From: Microbacterium proteolyticum
GTDB taxonomy: Bacteria > Actinomycetota > Actinomycetes > Actinomycetales > Microbacteriaceae
Assembly (NCBI RefSeq): GCF_030818075.1
Contig: NZ_JAUSZZ010000001.1
Coordinates: 186,001 to 250,000, forward strand
Direction: 5' to 3'
Length of the DNA: 64,000 nucleotides
This document shows, piece by piece, positions 42,037-50,634 of this stretch. The notes beneath the pieces were generated by a model that saw only the letters and a program-made list of their open reading frames with translations, was not told where the DNA came from and made no database searches. The translations under genes and the position numbers were made by a program. Positions within the stretch are counted from its first letter, which is position 1. The number at the start of each line of letters is the position of its first letter.

Positions 42037-43194
42037 ATGACCACCACCGTCGTGCGGGCCACCTCGTCGCCCGCCTTCCTCGCCCTCGTCCCGCACCTGC
42101 TCGAATGCACGCCCCGTCGGAGCCTCGTCATCGTCCCCTTCAGCCGGGGGCGCTCGTCGGGGGCGATGCGCGTCGACCTGCCTCCGGCCGGTGACGCACC
42201 CACCGAGGAGGGAGTCGCCTCGACCGTCATCGGCATGGCGTGCAAGGTGACTCTCACCGACGCCGTCGCCATCGCGGTCTACACCGACGACATCGTGTCG
42301 GGCGACGGCACCCTCCCCCACACGGGACTCGTGGATGCCGTACGCGCACGCGCCGACATCTGCGGGCTGCGGGTGGTCGACGCGCTCGTGGTCGGTACGG
42401 ACGCGTGGGCGAGCTACCTGGAGCCCGCTACCCGAGCGCATCCGCTCGCCGAGATCCAGGATGCCGCCGCGAGCGGGCCGGAGCATGACGTGAGCGCAGA
42501 CCACCTCGCCGCGGCTGAACTGCCGGCGGCGTCGCAGGACGACGCACGGCGGATCGAACAGCTTCTGGTCGACGTGGAGCACGCGCTGAGCCGGTCCCGG
42601 GATCGCCGGCGACTCTCCCCCGCGCGACGCGCCGCCGCCGACGCCGTTGCTGCCGAGATCGCCGATGCGCCGCATCTCTTCGAGAACGTCGTGGTGCTCC
42701 CGTCCGAGCAGTTAGAGCTGACGCACCTCGCCGCCCTCGCCTTCTGCCTGGAGCGACCCGCGCTGCGCGACGTCGCCCTCATGCAGTGGGCGTGCGACCT
42801 CACGACCGGAGACGCGGTGTTCCGGGCGCAGACCGCCTTCCGGGCCGGCGAACCCTTTCCCGAGGATCTCGCCCGTCCGATGTGGGGGGAGGGCGCGCGA
42901 CCCGATCCCGCACGCCTGCGCCTCGCTCTCGAGCTGTGCCGGAACGTGGCGTCATCGGTCGCGCGCGAACGGCGACCGGGTCCCCTGGCCGCGTGCGCGT
43001 GGCTCGCGTGGGCGTCGGGGCGGTCCACGCACGCCGCGGCGTACACCGATGCGGCCCTCGAGATCGACGGCGCGCATGGACTCAGCGAGATCGTGCGCGC
43101 GATGGTCGACGCGGGACGCCTCCCGGAGTGGGTGTTCGAGCGCCCTACTTCACCAACGGGAACAGGATCGTCTCGCGGATCCCGAGTCCCGTGA
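42037..43194 (+). CDS. DUF4192 domain-containing protein
   Basis: The ATG at 42037 (MTTTVVRATSSPAFLALVPH) gives 385 residues. The N-terminal phrase LLECTPRRSLVIVPF is the hallmark of DUF4192, with later AVAIAVYTDD and a helical C-terminal region rich in Ala and Arg (LALAFCLERPALRDVALMQWA). The family is actinobacterial and uncharacterised. Its last 50 bases overlap the 3' end of lysS on the opposite strand, a tail-to-tail overlap. Confidence 0.8.
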   Translation: MTTTVVRATSSPAFLALVPHLLECTPRRSLVIVPFSRGRSSGAMRVDLPPAGDAPTEEGVASTVIGMACKVTLTDAVAIAVYTDDIVSGDGTLPHTGLVDAVRARADICGLRVVDALVVGTDAWASYLEPATRAHPLAEIQDAAASGPEHDVSADHLAAAELPAASQDDARRIEQLLVDVEHALSRSRDRRRLSPARRAAADAVAAEIADAPHLFENVVVLPSEQLELTHLAALAFCLERPALRDVALMQWACDLTTGDAVFRAQTAFRAGEPFPEDLARPMWGEGARPDPARLRLALELCRNVASSVARERRPGPLAACAWLAWASGRSTHAAAYTDAALEIDGAHGLSEIVRAMVDAGRLPEWVFERPTSPTGTGSSRGSRVP

Positions 43195-44665
43195 TCGCCA
43201 TGAGCAGGCGATCGATGCCCATGCCCATACCGCCGGTCGGCGGCATCCCGTGCTCGAGAGCCCGCAGGAACTCCTCGTCGATGGGCATGGCCTCGTCGTC
43301 ACCGCGCGCGGCGAGCTTGGCCTGCTCGGTGAAGCGGTGACGCTGGATCACGGGGTCGACCAGTTCCGAGTAGCCGGTGGCCAGCTCGAAACCGCGCACG
43401 TACAGATCCCACTTCTCCACGACGCCGGCGATCGAGCGGTGCTCGCGGACCAGCGGACTGGTGTCGACGGGGAAGTCCATGACGAAGGTGGGGCGCGTGA
43501 GACCCGACTTGACGAAGTGCTCCCACAGTTCTTCGACCCACTTGCCGTGCGTCTCGTGCGGAGGGGCATCGACCTCGTTCTCGGCGCCCAACGCGCGCAG
43601 CTCGTCCAACGTGGTCTCCGGCGTGATCGAGCGACCCGCCGCCTCCGACAGGGAGTCGTACATCGAGATGCGGTCCCACTCGCCGCCGAGGTCGTACTCG
43701 GTGCCGTCGGCCCACGTGACGGTGGTGGAGCCCGCGACGGCGATCGCGGCATCCTGGATGAGCGACTGCGTGAGGTCGGCGATGCCGTTGTAGTCGGTGT
43801 AGGCCTGGTACGCCTCGAGCATCGCGAATTCGGGGCTGTGCGTGGAGTCCGCGCCCTCGTTCCGGAAGTTGCGGTTGATCTCGTACACGCGGTCGATGCC
43901 GCCGACGACCGCGCGCTTGAGGAACAGCTCGGGGGCGATGCGCAGGTACAGCTCGGTGTCGAAGGCATTGGAGTGCGTGGTGAAGGGGCGTGCGCTCGCA
44001 CCGCCGTGCTGCACCTGCAGCATCGGGGTCTCGACCTCGACGAAGCCGCGATCCCCGAACGTGCGACGCAGGCTCTGATTGACCTTCGCGCGAGCCAGCA
44101 CGGTCTCGCGGGCGCGGTCGCGCACGATGAGGTCGAGGAAGCGGCTGCGAACGCGGCTCTCCTCGCTCAATTCCGTGTGGAGGTTGGGCAACGGCAGAAC
44201 GGCCTTCGCCGCGATGCGCCACTCGGCGACCATGATCGACAGCTCGCCGCGGCGGCTGGAGATCACCTCGCCCGAGACGAAGACGTGATCGCCGAGGTCG
44301 ACGAGCTCCTTCCAGGCCTGCAGCGACTCCTCACCGACGTTCGCGAGCGAGACCATGGCCTGGATGCGACTGCCGTCGCCCGCCTGCAGCGATGCGAAGC
44401 AGAGCTTGCCGGTGTTGCGGCTGAACACCACGCGGCCCGCGACGCCCGCGGTCTCGCCGGTCTCGGCGCCGGCTTCGAGCTCGCCGAAGCGGGCACGCAG
44501 CTCCGGGATGGTCGCGGTGACCGGGACGGCGACGGGATACGGGCCGCCGGCCGCATCGGCGCGCTCGGCGAGCAGGCGCTCGCGCTTCGCCAGGCGTACC
44601 GCCTTCTGTTCGAAGACCTCGTCTTCGGTCGGTTCGGCGGCGTCGTTCGCGGGCGCGTCGGTCAT
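43145..44665 (-). CDS. lysS: lysine--tRNA ligase (class II)
   Basis: The start at 44665 (MTDAPANDAAEPTEDEVFEQ) gives 506 residues. The N-terminal OB-fold anticodon domain (VAGRVVFSRNTGKLCFASLQ) is followed by class II motifs: motif 1 in RRTFGDRGFVEVETPMLQ, motif 2 around FRNEGADSTHSPEFAMLEAY, and motif 3 GGMGMGIDRLLM. Lysyl-tRNA is made in the cytoplasm. A 370-base GC-rich gap separates it from the panC2 operon upstream; its 3' end overlaps the convergent DUF4192 gene. Confidence 0.96.
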   Translation of the reverse strand: MTDAPANDAAEPTEDEVFEQKAVRLAKRERLLAERADAAGGPYPVAVPVTATIPELRARFGELEAGAETGETAGVAGRVVFSRNTGKLCFASLQAGDGSRIQAMVSLANVGEESLQAWKELVDLGDHVFVSGEVISSRRGELSIMVAEWRIAAKAVLPLPNLHTELSEESRVRSRFLDLIVRDRARETVLARAKVNQSLRRTFGDRGFVEVETPMLQVQHGGASARPFTTHSNAFDTELYLRIAPELFLKRAVVGGIDRVYEINRNFRNEGADSTHSPEFAMLEAYQAYTDYNGIADLTQSLIQDAAIAVAGSTTVTWADGTEYDLGGEWDRISMYDSLSEAAGRSITPETTLDELRALGAENEVDAPPHETHGKWVEELWEHFVKSGLTRPTFVMDFPVDTSPLVREHRSIAGVVEKWDLYVRGFELATGYSELVDPVIQRHRFTEQAKLAARGDDEAMPIDEEFLRALEHGMPPTGGMGMGIDRLLMAITGLGIRETILFPLVK

Positions 44666-45034
44666 CACAAGGCTCCTCGGGGTCGTCCCCAGTCTATTCG
44701 CCGCGCTCGGATGACCTTCGGCGGCCGTCGCTCCCGGCCCTCGCTCCAGCGCGGCCACCCAGCGGCACGCGGCGGACCGACACCGCCGGCGACGTCACCG
44801 TTCCTCGCCGACGAACGCCCGGCGCGGACCGGCGCACGTGTCGGCCAGCCGGCTTCCCGACGCACCGGGATCCGCCCCGCGGGCGAAGCACCCGGGTCCG
44901 CGCCGGTGCGCGGCCCTCGACGAATCGGTTCGCCGGCACACCGCCACACCGGGTTCACTGCGGCGGTTGCGACATCGGGCCCGGCATCGCGCGGCGCTCT
45001 GCGCCCCCGGCAAAGCACGCGCCCGTCGCCCGCG
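44666..45034. other. non-coding gap between panC2 and lysS
   Basis: This gap of 369 bases is GC-rich (CGCCGGCG and GGCACACCG-like words). All open frames on both strands are Arg/Pro/Ala-rich shadows without family patterns. It presumably holds the lysS promoter next to 44670-44720. I see no RNA gene. Confidence 0.5.
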
Positions 45035-45889
45035 TCAGCGAAGCGAGATCTCGGCGTTGTCGATGAACCGGTGCCCGCCCACGGTCGCGGCGATCAGAGC
45101 GAGAGCGCGCCCGCGGTGACCGTCGTCGACGGGCAGGAAGGTGGCGGGGTCGACCACGCTCAGGTATTCGAGCGCGATGCGCTGCTCGCCCATCAGCGAG
45201 GACTGGGCGGCCGCGATGCACGCGTCCACCCCCAGGTCGGAGTTGGATGCCGCGGCCTCGAGCGCCCGCGGGAGCTTGGCCGCCGCGCGGCGGTCGGCGG
45301 GCTCGAGCAGAGCGATCCGGCTCGACACCGGGAGGCCGTCATCGGTGCGGACCGTCGGGACCGTCGCGATCTCGATGGCGAAGTCGAGGTCGCGCACCAT
45401 GCGCCGCACGAGGAAGGCTCGCTGCAGGTCGCGCTCCCCGTACACGGCGACGTCGGGGCGGATGAGGTGGAACAGCTTGGCCTCGACGGTCAGGACGCCA
45501 TCGAAGTAGAAGGGGCGCACGCGGCCCTCGTAACGCAACCCGACGTCCCCGGCCGAGACGCGGGTGGTGGACGTGCCCGCGGGGAGGAACTCCTCGGCCG
45601 TGGGCGCGAAGACGACGTCGACGCCGAGGTCGCGGAGCACCCGCTCGTCAGCCTCCGGCGACCGGGGGTACGACGAGGTCTCTTCGGCGGTGCGGAAGCG
45701 CAGCGGGTTGACGAAGGTCGACACCACCACGACATCAGCGCGTTCTCGCGCCTCGTGGATGAGATCGACGTGGCCGTCGTGCAGGGCGCCGAGAGTCGAG
45801 ACGAGCGCGACGCGAGGGCCGCCGGAGGATCGGTCTGCGCCTCGGATGTCGCCGAGTCGGGTGCGCAGATCCTCGAGGGTGCGGATCAT
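45035..45889 (-). CDS. divergent pantothenate synthetase paralog
   Basis: This 284-residue PanC-like protein starts at 45889 with a four-base overlap to the DUF2520 gene upstream. It keeps HDGH (HxGH), FVNP, DDGLPVSSR and the final strand HRFIDNAEI. Several active-site phrases differ from the canonical copy at 10014. LGALH replaces MGALH, NPLRF replaces NPTQF, and YGERDLQR replaces FGAKDAQQ. By alignment with the M. tuberculosis enzyme these alter Met40, Gln72, Lys160 and Gln164. It lies in the syntenic lysS neighbourhood. It may have changed substrate or be losing function. Confidence 0.85.
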   Translation of the reverse strand: MIRTLEDLRTRLGDIRGADRSSGGPRVALVSTLGALHDGHVDLIHEARERADVVVVSTFVNPLRFRTAEETSSYPRSPEADERVLRDLGVDVVFAPTAEEFLPAGTSTTRVSAGDVGLRYEGRVRPFYFDGVLTVEAKLFHLIRPDVAVYGERDLQRAFLVRRMVRDLDFAIEIATVPTVRTDDGLPVSSRIALLEPADRRAAAKLPRALEAAASNSDLGVDACIAAAQSSLMGEQRIALEYLSVVDPATFLPVDDGHRGRALALIAATVGGHRFIDNAEISLR

Positions 45890-46605
45890 CCGTCGATCGT
45901 AGCGTCGCCGTCGGGGGTGCGACGTGCGGAGCCCTCGGCGAGCGCCTGGTCGACACTCGACCGCACCAGCGCGGACAGGTACCCACCCGGGTTGTCGACC
46001 CCCACGCGCGTGAGCAGCTCCGAGGACTGGCGGACGATCGACCGCGAGAACTCGGTCGCCGTCGCGATGGCCTCGGCGTACGTCGCGCGGTCCTCCTCCG
46101 CGACCACCACCGGCTCGCACCCCAGTTCCACCGCCAGCGCCTGCGCGATCGGCAGGACGGGAGCCGGGGCGGTGACGGCGGCGTATGCCTGGGCCAACTG
46201 CCGCAGGTCGATCGATGAGGCGCCGGTGAACGCGATGGCCGGGTGGATCGCGAGCGGAATGGCACCGCGCCGCGCGGCGGGATCGAGCACCCGCGCGCCG
46301 TGGGCCGGATCGGTGTGCAGCACGAGCTGGCCCGGCTGCCAGGCCCCGAGGTCGGCCAAGCCGGTCACCAGACCCGGGAGCTGGTCGTGCGGGACGGCGA
46401 TGACCACCAACTCGCTGCGCCGCACCACTTCGTCGGCGGTGAGCACGGGGAGCCCGGGGAGGATGGCCTCGACCCGGTCGTCGTCCGAGCCCGAGGTGAT
46501 GCCGACGAGGGCGTGGCCCGCTCCGGCGAGCGCGGCGGCGATGACCGGCCCGACCCGTCCGGCGCCGATGACGCCGACGCCGAGGCGTCCGTCGCGGCCG
46601 CTCAT
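45886..46605 (-). CDS. Rossmann-fold/DUF2520 protein, second copy
   Basis: This 239-residue protein has dinucleotide motif VGVIGAGRVGPVIAAALAGAG (about residues 9-29), LVVIAVPHDQLPGLV and the DUF2520 phrase PLAIHPAIAFTG. The C-terminal helical half contains EEDRATYAEAIATATEFSRS. Starts and stops overlap both neighbours (PH protein stop 46602 and panC2 start 45889), so it is translationally coupled in the fol-lysS superoperon. It is only distantly similar to the protein at 9256-10017. Confidence 0.82.
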   Translation of the reverse strand: MSGRDGRLGVGVIGAGRVGPVIAAALAGAGHALVGITSGSDDDRVEAILPGLPVLTADEVVRRSELVVIAVPHDQLPGLVTGLADLGAWQPGQLVLHTDPAHGARVLDPAARRGAIPLAIHPAIAFTGASSIDLRQLAQAYAAVTAPAPVLPIAQALAVELGCEPVVVAEEDRATYAEAIATATEFSRSIVRQSSELLTRVGVDNPGGYLSALVRSSVDQALAEGSARRTPDGDATIDG

Positions 46606-48545
46606 CCGGCCCACCGGTGGCTGCGGTCGCTGGCGGCGGCCGCGACGCTCGCGTGCGCCGTGCGCTCGAACATCCGCACCGCCGCATCGCGGTCGAGGGC
46701 GCCGACCGAGGTCTGCACCGTACCGGCGATCACGTGACCGGTGAGCGTCGCGGCACCGAAGGCGCGCGCCAGCGGACCTTGATGCAGCCCCACCGATTGC
46801 AGACGCGCGAGCGGGAAGATGCTGAGCGATCGCCGGACCCACCCCCGCCGCATGAGGAGAGCACTGTCGTCGAGGAACACGCCGTTGCGCCGCCACGAGA
46901 ACGGTCGCAGCCACCGGGCGCGCGGCGGGGTCGTCACGTAGGGGTCGTCGTCCACGGGACCCAGGATGCCGTCACGGAACACGCTCGTCCACTCGCCGCC
47001 CGTGAGCGAGGGGGCGAGGATCGCCAGCACGCGTTCGACATCGGCGCGCGTACCGATCGGCAGAACGGCGGCGAACTGGTCGGTGCTGGTGTCGGTCGAG
47101 GACCGGCCCGACAACCTGTTGACCGACACCGCCCACCACCCGAACGGGCGCCAGAGCACGGGTTGACGCACCTCGATGGCGTGCACGCGTCCGGGCGGCA
47201 CGATCTCGGACACGGTCGTGAAGAGACCGAAAGTCACCCGCACACCATCGGCCGTCGGCGCGATCGAATACCGCAGACCGCGCGCGATGGACCGCACGTA
47301 GTACGCCACGAACGCGAGGAACATCGGAACGATCGTGAACAGCAGCCACAGCGTCGACAGAGACGCCGCCACCACGATTCCCACGACGAGGGCGAGGAGG
47401 AACACCGTCGAGCCGCTCAGCACCCGGGATGCCACGAGCCGGCCCACCGGAATGCGCACGATGCTCTCCGGCTCGGCGTCGGACAAGTCCTCACCGTCGA
47501 CGAGACCCTGCAGACCGGAGCCGACGGCGGCCGCCGCCTGGCGCGCGAGCGACTCTCGCCGCTCTTCGGGCGTGCGTTCTCGCGCGAGGCGACGCCCGGA
47601 CGCGAGACGGAGGATGTCACCGCGGATGGCCTCGGCATCCTTCGCCGACAGGTACTCGAGCCTGACGTTGGCGTCGAGCCCCGCCCCGACCACCTCGAGC
47701 TTCGCGAGCCCGAGCAGGCGGGCGATCATGGGTCGCGTCAGATTCACGCCCTGCACGCGGTCGAGCGGCGCGCGCCGGTGCGTGCGGAAAAGAACGCCCG
47801 AACGCACCTCCACGTCGTCGTCACCGATGCGGAGCATGTGGAACCGCCACGACAGCCGGAAGAGCACGATCAGCACGATGAGGATCGCGACGGTGGCCCC
47901 GCCCGCGATGAGGAGGAGGTTGTTGGCGAAGAGGAAGTCGACCGGGTCCGGCGGGACCGCCCCCGGCGGCAGGTCGGTGAAGACGGGGAAGAGGAACTCC
48001 ACGAGCCTCTCACGGAGATTCGCGATGACGACGCCCACGATGACGAGCAGCGTCAGTCCCCCGCGCAGCAGGGGCGTGAGCGGATGCAGCCGGTGCCACT
48101 CTCCGTCGCTGTACGGCGACCGGACGGCGGCGCGCCTGGCTCCGGGGACCGGGGCGCTCGCGGCCTCCGACGCCGACGCACCCTTCGCGGTCGCACCCGC
48201 AGCCGCCGCAGCCGCTGCACCCCCAGCCGCCGCACCCGCGGCAGCCACCTCACCCGCAGCAGCCACCTCACCCGACGGCACCACGCCCGCCGCGCCCGTC
48301 GACGTCGCTTCTGTCGACGCCGCTCCCGCCGCATCCACGGCACCACCAGACGCCCCGTCCGGCGCACACGCCGGCACCGCACCCGCGGCATCCTTCACAC
48401 CCGGCGGCACCGCACCCTTCACACCCGGCGGCACCGCATCCGCTGGCGAAGCCCCCGCCGGCGCCGCCCCCGCGGCGTCGACCCCCTCCGTCGGCACCGC
48501 GCCCGCGTCCCCCTCGCGCGACCGAGGGGTCTCCTCCTCGCTCAC
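46602..48545 (-). CDS. bPH2-domain membrane protein (YdbT-like) with long Ala/Gly-rich N-terminus
   Basis: This 647-residue protein begins with about 140 residues of low-complexity Ala/Gly/Thr/Pro sequence with short repeats (VPPGVKGAVPPGVKDAAGAVP-like, then GEVAAAGEVAAAG). At least four membrane helices and three bacterial PH-like (DUF304) modules follow, each with the phrase pattern RxGVLFRTHRRAPLDRVQGV or GLFTTVSEIVPPGRVHAIEV. Homologs occur in pairs, as here with the gene at 48542. It is probably a membrane-associated complex; its function is unknown. Confidence 0.85.
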   Translation of the reverse strand: MSEEETPRSREGDAGAVPTEGVDAAGAAPAGASPADAVPPGVKGAVPPGVKDAAGAVPACAPDGASGGAVDAAGAASTEATSTGAAGVVPSGEVAAAGEVAAAGAAAGGAAAAAAAGATAKGASASEAASAPVPGARRAAVRSPYSDGEWHRLHPLTPLLRGGLTLLVIVGVVIANLRERLVEFLFPVFTDLPPGAVPPDPVDFLFANNLLLIAGGATVAILIVLIVLFRLSWRFHMLRIGDDDVEVRSGVLFRTHRRAPLDRVQGVNLTRPMIARLLGLAKLEVVGAGLDANVRLEYLSAKDAEAIRGDILRLASGRRLARERTPEERRESLARQAAAAVGSGLQGLVDGEDLSDAEPESIVRIPVGRLVASRVLSGSTVFLLALVVGIVVAASLSTLWLLFTIVPMFLAFVAYYVRSIARGLRYSIAPTADGVRVTFGLFTTVSEIVPPGRVHAIEVRQPVLWRPFGWWAVSVNRLSGRSSTDTSTDQFAAVLPIGTRADVERVLAILAPSLTGGEWTSVFRDGILGPVDDDPYVTTPPRARWLRPFSWRRNGVFLDDSALLMRRGWVRRSLSIFPLARLQSVGLHQGPLARAFGAATLTGHVIAGTVQTSVGALDRDAAVRMFERTAHASVAAAASDRSHRWAG

Positions 48546-49315
48546 AGACCCGTCCGGCGCGTCTCGGCCACGGCGACGAGGGTGTCACGAAGATGCTCGG
48601 CCGCCTCCTGCGTCAGGCCGGGGATGGTGACCCCCGTGGACGCAGCGGCGGTGACGAGTTTGAGCTGGGCGATCCCGAAGCCACGGTCCAGCGGGCCGTG
48701 CGTGATGTCGACCAGCTGCATGCGGCCGTACGGGACCGCCACGACGCGCTGCCACAGAATGCCGCGACGGAACACGAGGTCGTCATGACGCAGCTGGTAG
48801 CCGAATGACCGGGCCTGTCGCGGAGTGATCAGCAGACCGATCGATGTCACGAGCAGGATGACGGTCGCCGGGATCCACTGCCACCACACGCCGGTGATCA
48901 CCTGGGCCGCCACGGCGACCGCGGCCACGAGGAGGATGACGGCGCCCTGCGTGATGAGCTGCACGCGCACGTAGGCGCGGGCGAGCTGATGCCACGTCCC
49001 ATCGCCGAGAGGCAGTCGACGTTCAGACCGTGACTCGAGAATGCGATCGTAGGTGCGCTCGTCCAGCACCGCGTCCCCCTCGCGCCGACGTGCCGAACCC
49101 CCGTCCCCGTCCCCACGCGGACCCGCGAACCCGGTCCCGTTGAACCCGGTGCCGAACTCGTCCACGGCCTCGGTCCCGACCCCACGCGAAGCCTCGACCA
49201 CGGGCCCGACCGCCGCCGCGACGCCCGCCACGCCTCCAGCCGGAGCCTGGTCGGCCTCTCCCGCGGACTCAGGCCTCGACGGGTCCGGTCGGGGTGTTTC
49301 CGGTGGTGTCGTCAT
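48542..49315 (-). CDS. bPH2-domain membrane protein (YdbS-like)
   Basis: The start at 49315 (MTTPPETPRPDPSRPESAGE) is supported by AAGGA five bases upstream, and gives 257 residues. An acidic, Gly/Ala-rich linker precedes two membrane helices (AVILLVAAVAVAAQVITGVWW and WIPATVILLVTSIGLLI). One PH-like module follows, with LVFRRGILWQRVVAVPYGRMQLVDI. It overlaps both neighbours and forms the usual pair with the larger bPH2 protein downstream. Confidence 0.85.
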   Translation of the reverse strand: MTTPPETPRPDPSRPESAGEADQAPAGGVAGVAAAVGPVVEASRGVGTEAVDEFGTGFNGTGFAGPRGDGDGGSARRREGDAVLDERTYDRILESRSERRLPLGDGTWHQLARAYVRVQLITQGAVILLVAAVAVAAQVITGVWWQWIPATVILLVTSIGLLITPRQARSFGYQLRHDDLVFRRGILWQRVVAVPYGRMQLVDITHGPLDRGFGIAQLKLVTAAASTGVTIPGLTQEAAEHLRDTLVAVAETRRTGL

Positions 49316-49754
49316 CGTCGTCCTTCCGGAGGGTGCACAACTGCTCGGCAACGAGTCCTGCGACGACCAGGATGACAGCGCACACGAGCGTCGCGATGAT
49401 CGTTCCCATCGAGCCTAGCGACGGCGTCACGGGCCGGGTCGTGAGGTAGACGATCAGCCCCAGGGAGAAGCCGAGCGAGAGCGCTCCGAGCAGTGACGAC
49501 GCCTTGGCGAGCATCGCGATCCGAAGCGCCTGGAAGGGGTTGATGCGCCGACCGCCGCGACCTCGGGCGGCGCGGTACACCGGCACGGCCAGCATGACGA
49601 TCACGACGCCGAGCAGCACGAGGATCGTCGGCAGACTGGCCGCCGGCGAGAACGTGGCACGTCCCATCGCGGTCAGCACCGTGTCGAGGATGAAGCCGGC
49701 CGCCCCGCCGATGAGGAGGGCGATGACCAGGATGCCGGCACCCGTGCGCCTCAT
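49269..49754 (-). CDS. DUF3180 membrane protein
   Basis: The start at 49754 (MRRTGAGILVIALLIGGAAG) overlaps the folK stop by four bases, giving 161 residues. Four membrane helices (IGGAAGFILDTVLTA, LPTILVLLGVVIVMLAVPVY, LLGALSLGFSLGLIVYL and GTIIATLVCAVILVVAGLV) match DUF3180. The C-terminus DDDDDTTG is acidic. It always follows folK in related actinobacteria; its function is unknown. The 3' end overlaps the next gene by 47 bases. Confidence 0.87.
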   Translation of the reverse strand: MRRTGAGILVIALLIGGAAGFILDTVLTAMGRATFSPAASLPTILVLLGVVIVMLAVPVYRAARGRGGRRINPFQALRIAMLAKASSLLGALSLGFSLGLIVYLTTRPVTPSLGSMGTIIATLVCAVILVVAGLVAEQLCTLRKDDDDDTTGNTPTGPVEA

Positions 49755-50269
49755 CGCCGCAACCCCTCGAGCAGGTCGGCGACGCGACCGCGCCCGGGGA
49801 TCTCGGCATCCGGGGCCACTTGCACCCACGGCGCGAGCACGAACTCGCGCTCGTGGGCGCGCGGGTGCGGCACGACGAGGTCGTCGCGCTCGATGACCTC
49901 GTCGCCGTAGACGATGAGGTCGAGGTCGAGGGTGCGGTCGCCCCAGCGCTCGCGACGCACGCGTCCGTGCCGCGCCTCGATACGGTGCAGCGACGCGAGC
50001 AGCTCGGTGGGCGCGAGCCTCGTGCGCAGCAGGGCGACGGCGTTAAGATAGCGGGGGGCGTCCTCGTTCTCACCCTCGAGGGTGACCGCCACGGTCTCGA
50101 TCGGCTCCGACACGCGCACGTCGCTCGTCAGCGTCAGCCGGGTCAGCTCGTCGACGGCGGCGGCCAGCGTCTCGGCGCGTCGACCGAGATTGGCGCCGAG
50201 CGCCACGACCGCCTCGACCGGGGTCGATCGGGGCGCCTCCCCCATACCGTGGGCCAACCGCACGCTCAT
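49751..50269 (-). CDS. folK: 2-amino-4-hydroxy-6-hydroxymethyldihydropteridine pyrophosphokinase
   Basis: The start at 50269 gives 172 residues. HPPK motifs are present: VVALGANLGRR near residue 21, the RYLNAVA strand, and RRERWGDRTLDLDLIVYGDEVI (catalytic RxWGxRxLDLDL). The enzyme transfers pyrophosphate from ATP to the pterin in folate synthesis. It overlaps folB by four bases and DUF3180 by four bases within the fol operon. Confidence 0.94.
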   Translation of the reverse strand: MSVRLAHGMGEAPRSTPVEAVVALGANLGRRAETLAAAVDELTRLTLTSDVRVSEPIETVAVTLEGENEDAPRYLNAVALLRTRLAPTELLASLHRIEARHGRVRRERWGDRTLDLDLIVYGDEVIERDDLVVPHPRAHEREFVLAPWVQVAPDAEIPGRGRVADLLEGLRR

Positions 50270-50634
50270 GAGCGGCTCCGCGTGATGGTCACGGAGACGT
50301 CGCCGAAGGGCACGGGGATCGGCGCCTGCGGCTTGTGCACGGTGATGGTGACGGCATCCACACGGTCGTCTGCGAGCACGTCGTCGGCGAGGCGCTGCGC
50401 CAGCGTCTCCAGCAGGTCGACGGGCTCCCCCGCCACGATGGCGACGAGGCGCTCGGCGAGTTCGCCGTAGTGCACCGTGTCGACCACGTCGTCGGTCTCG
50501 GCCGCCCGCCGCAGCGACAGGGCGAGCACCGCATCGACGACGAACTCCTGCCCCTCCCGCTTCTCGTCGGCGTACACGCCGTGGTACCCGTGGGCGCGAA
50601 CGCCCGTCAGGGTGATGTGGTCGACGGCTTCCAT
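50266..50634 (-). CDS. folB: dihydroneopterin aldolase
   Basis: The start at 50634 (MEAVDHITLTGVRAHGYHGV) gives 122 residues. The conserved GYHGVYADEKREGQEFVVDAVLALS segment and the second VHKPQAPIP motif (Lys) identify FolB, which cleaves dihydroneopterin to the hydroxymethyl pterin. The start codon shares one base with the folP stop (TGATG). Confidence 0.94.
   Translation of the reverse strand: MEAVDHITLTGVRAHGYHGVYADEKREGQEFVVDAVLALSLRRAAETDDVVDTVHYGELAERLVAIVAGEPVDLLETLAQRLADDVLADDRVDAVTITVHKPQAPIPVPFGDVSVTITRSRS

Noticed and set aside
43049..46744. 1231-residue plus-strand open frame over lysS, panC2 and DUF2520
   Set aside because: Antisense shadow: the minus strand encodes proteins with clear motifs and operon overlaps across the same bases.
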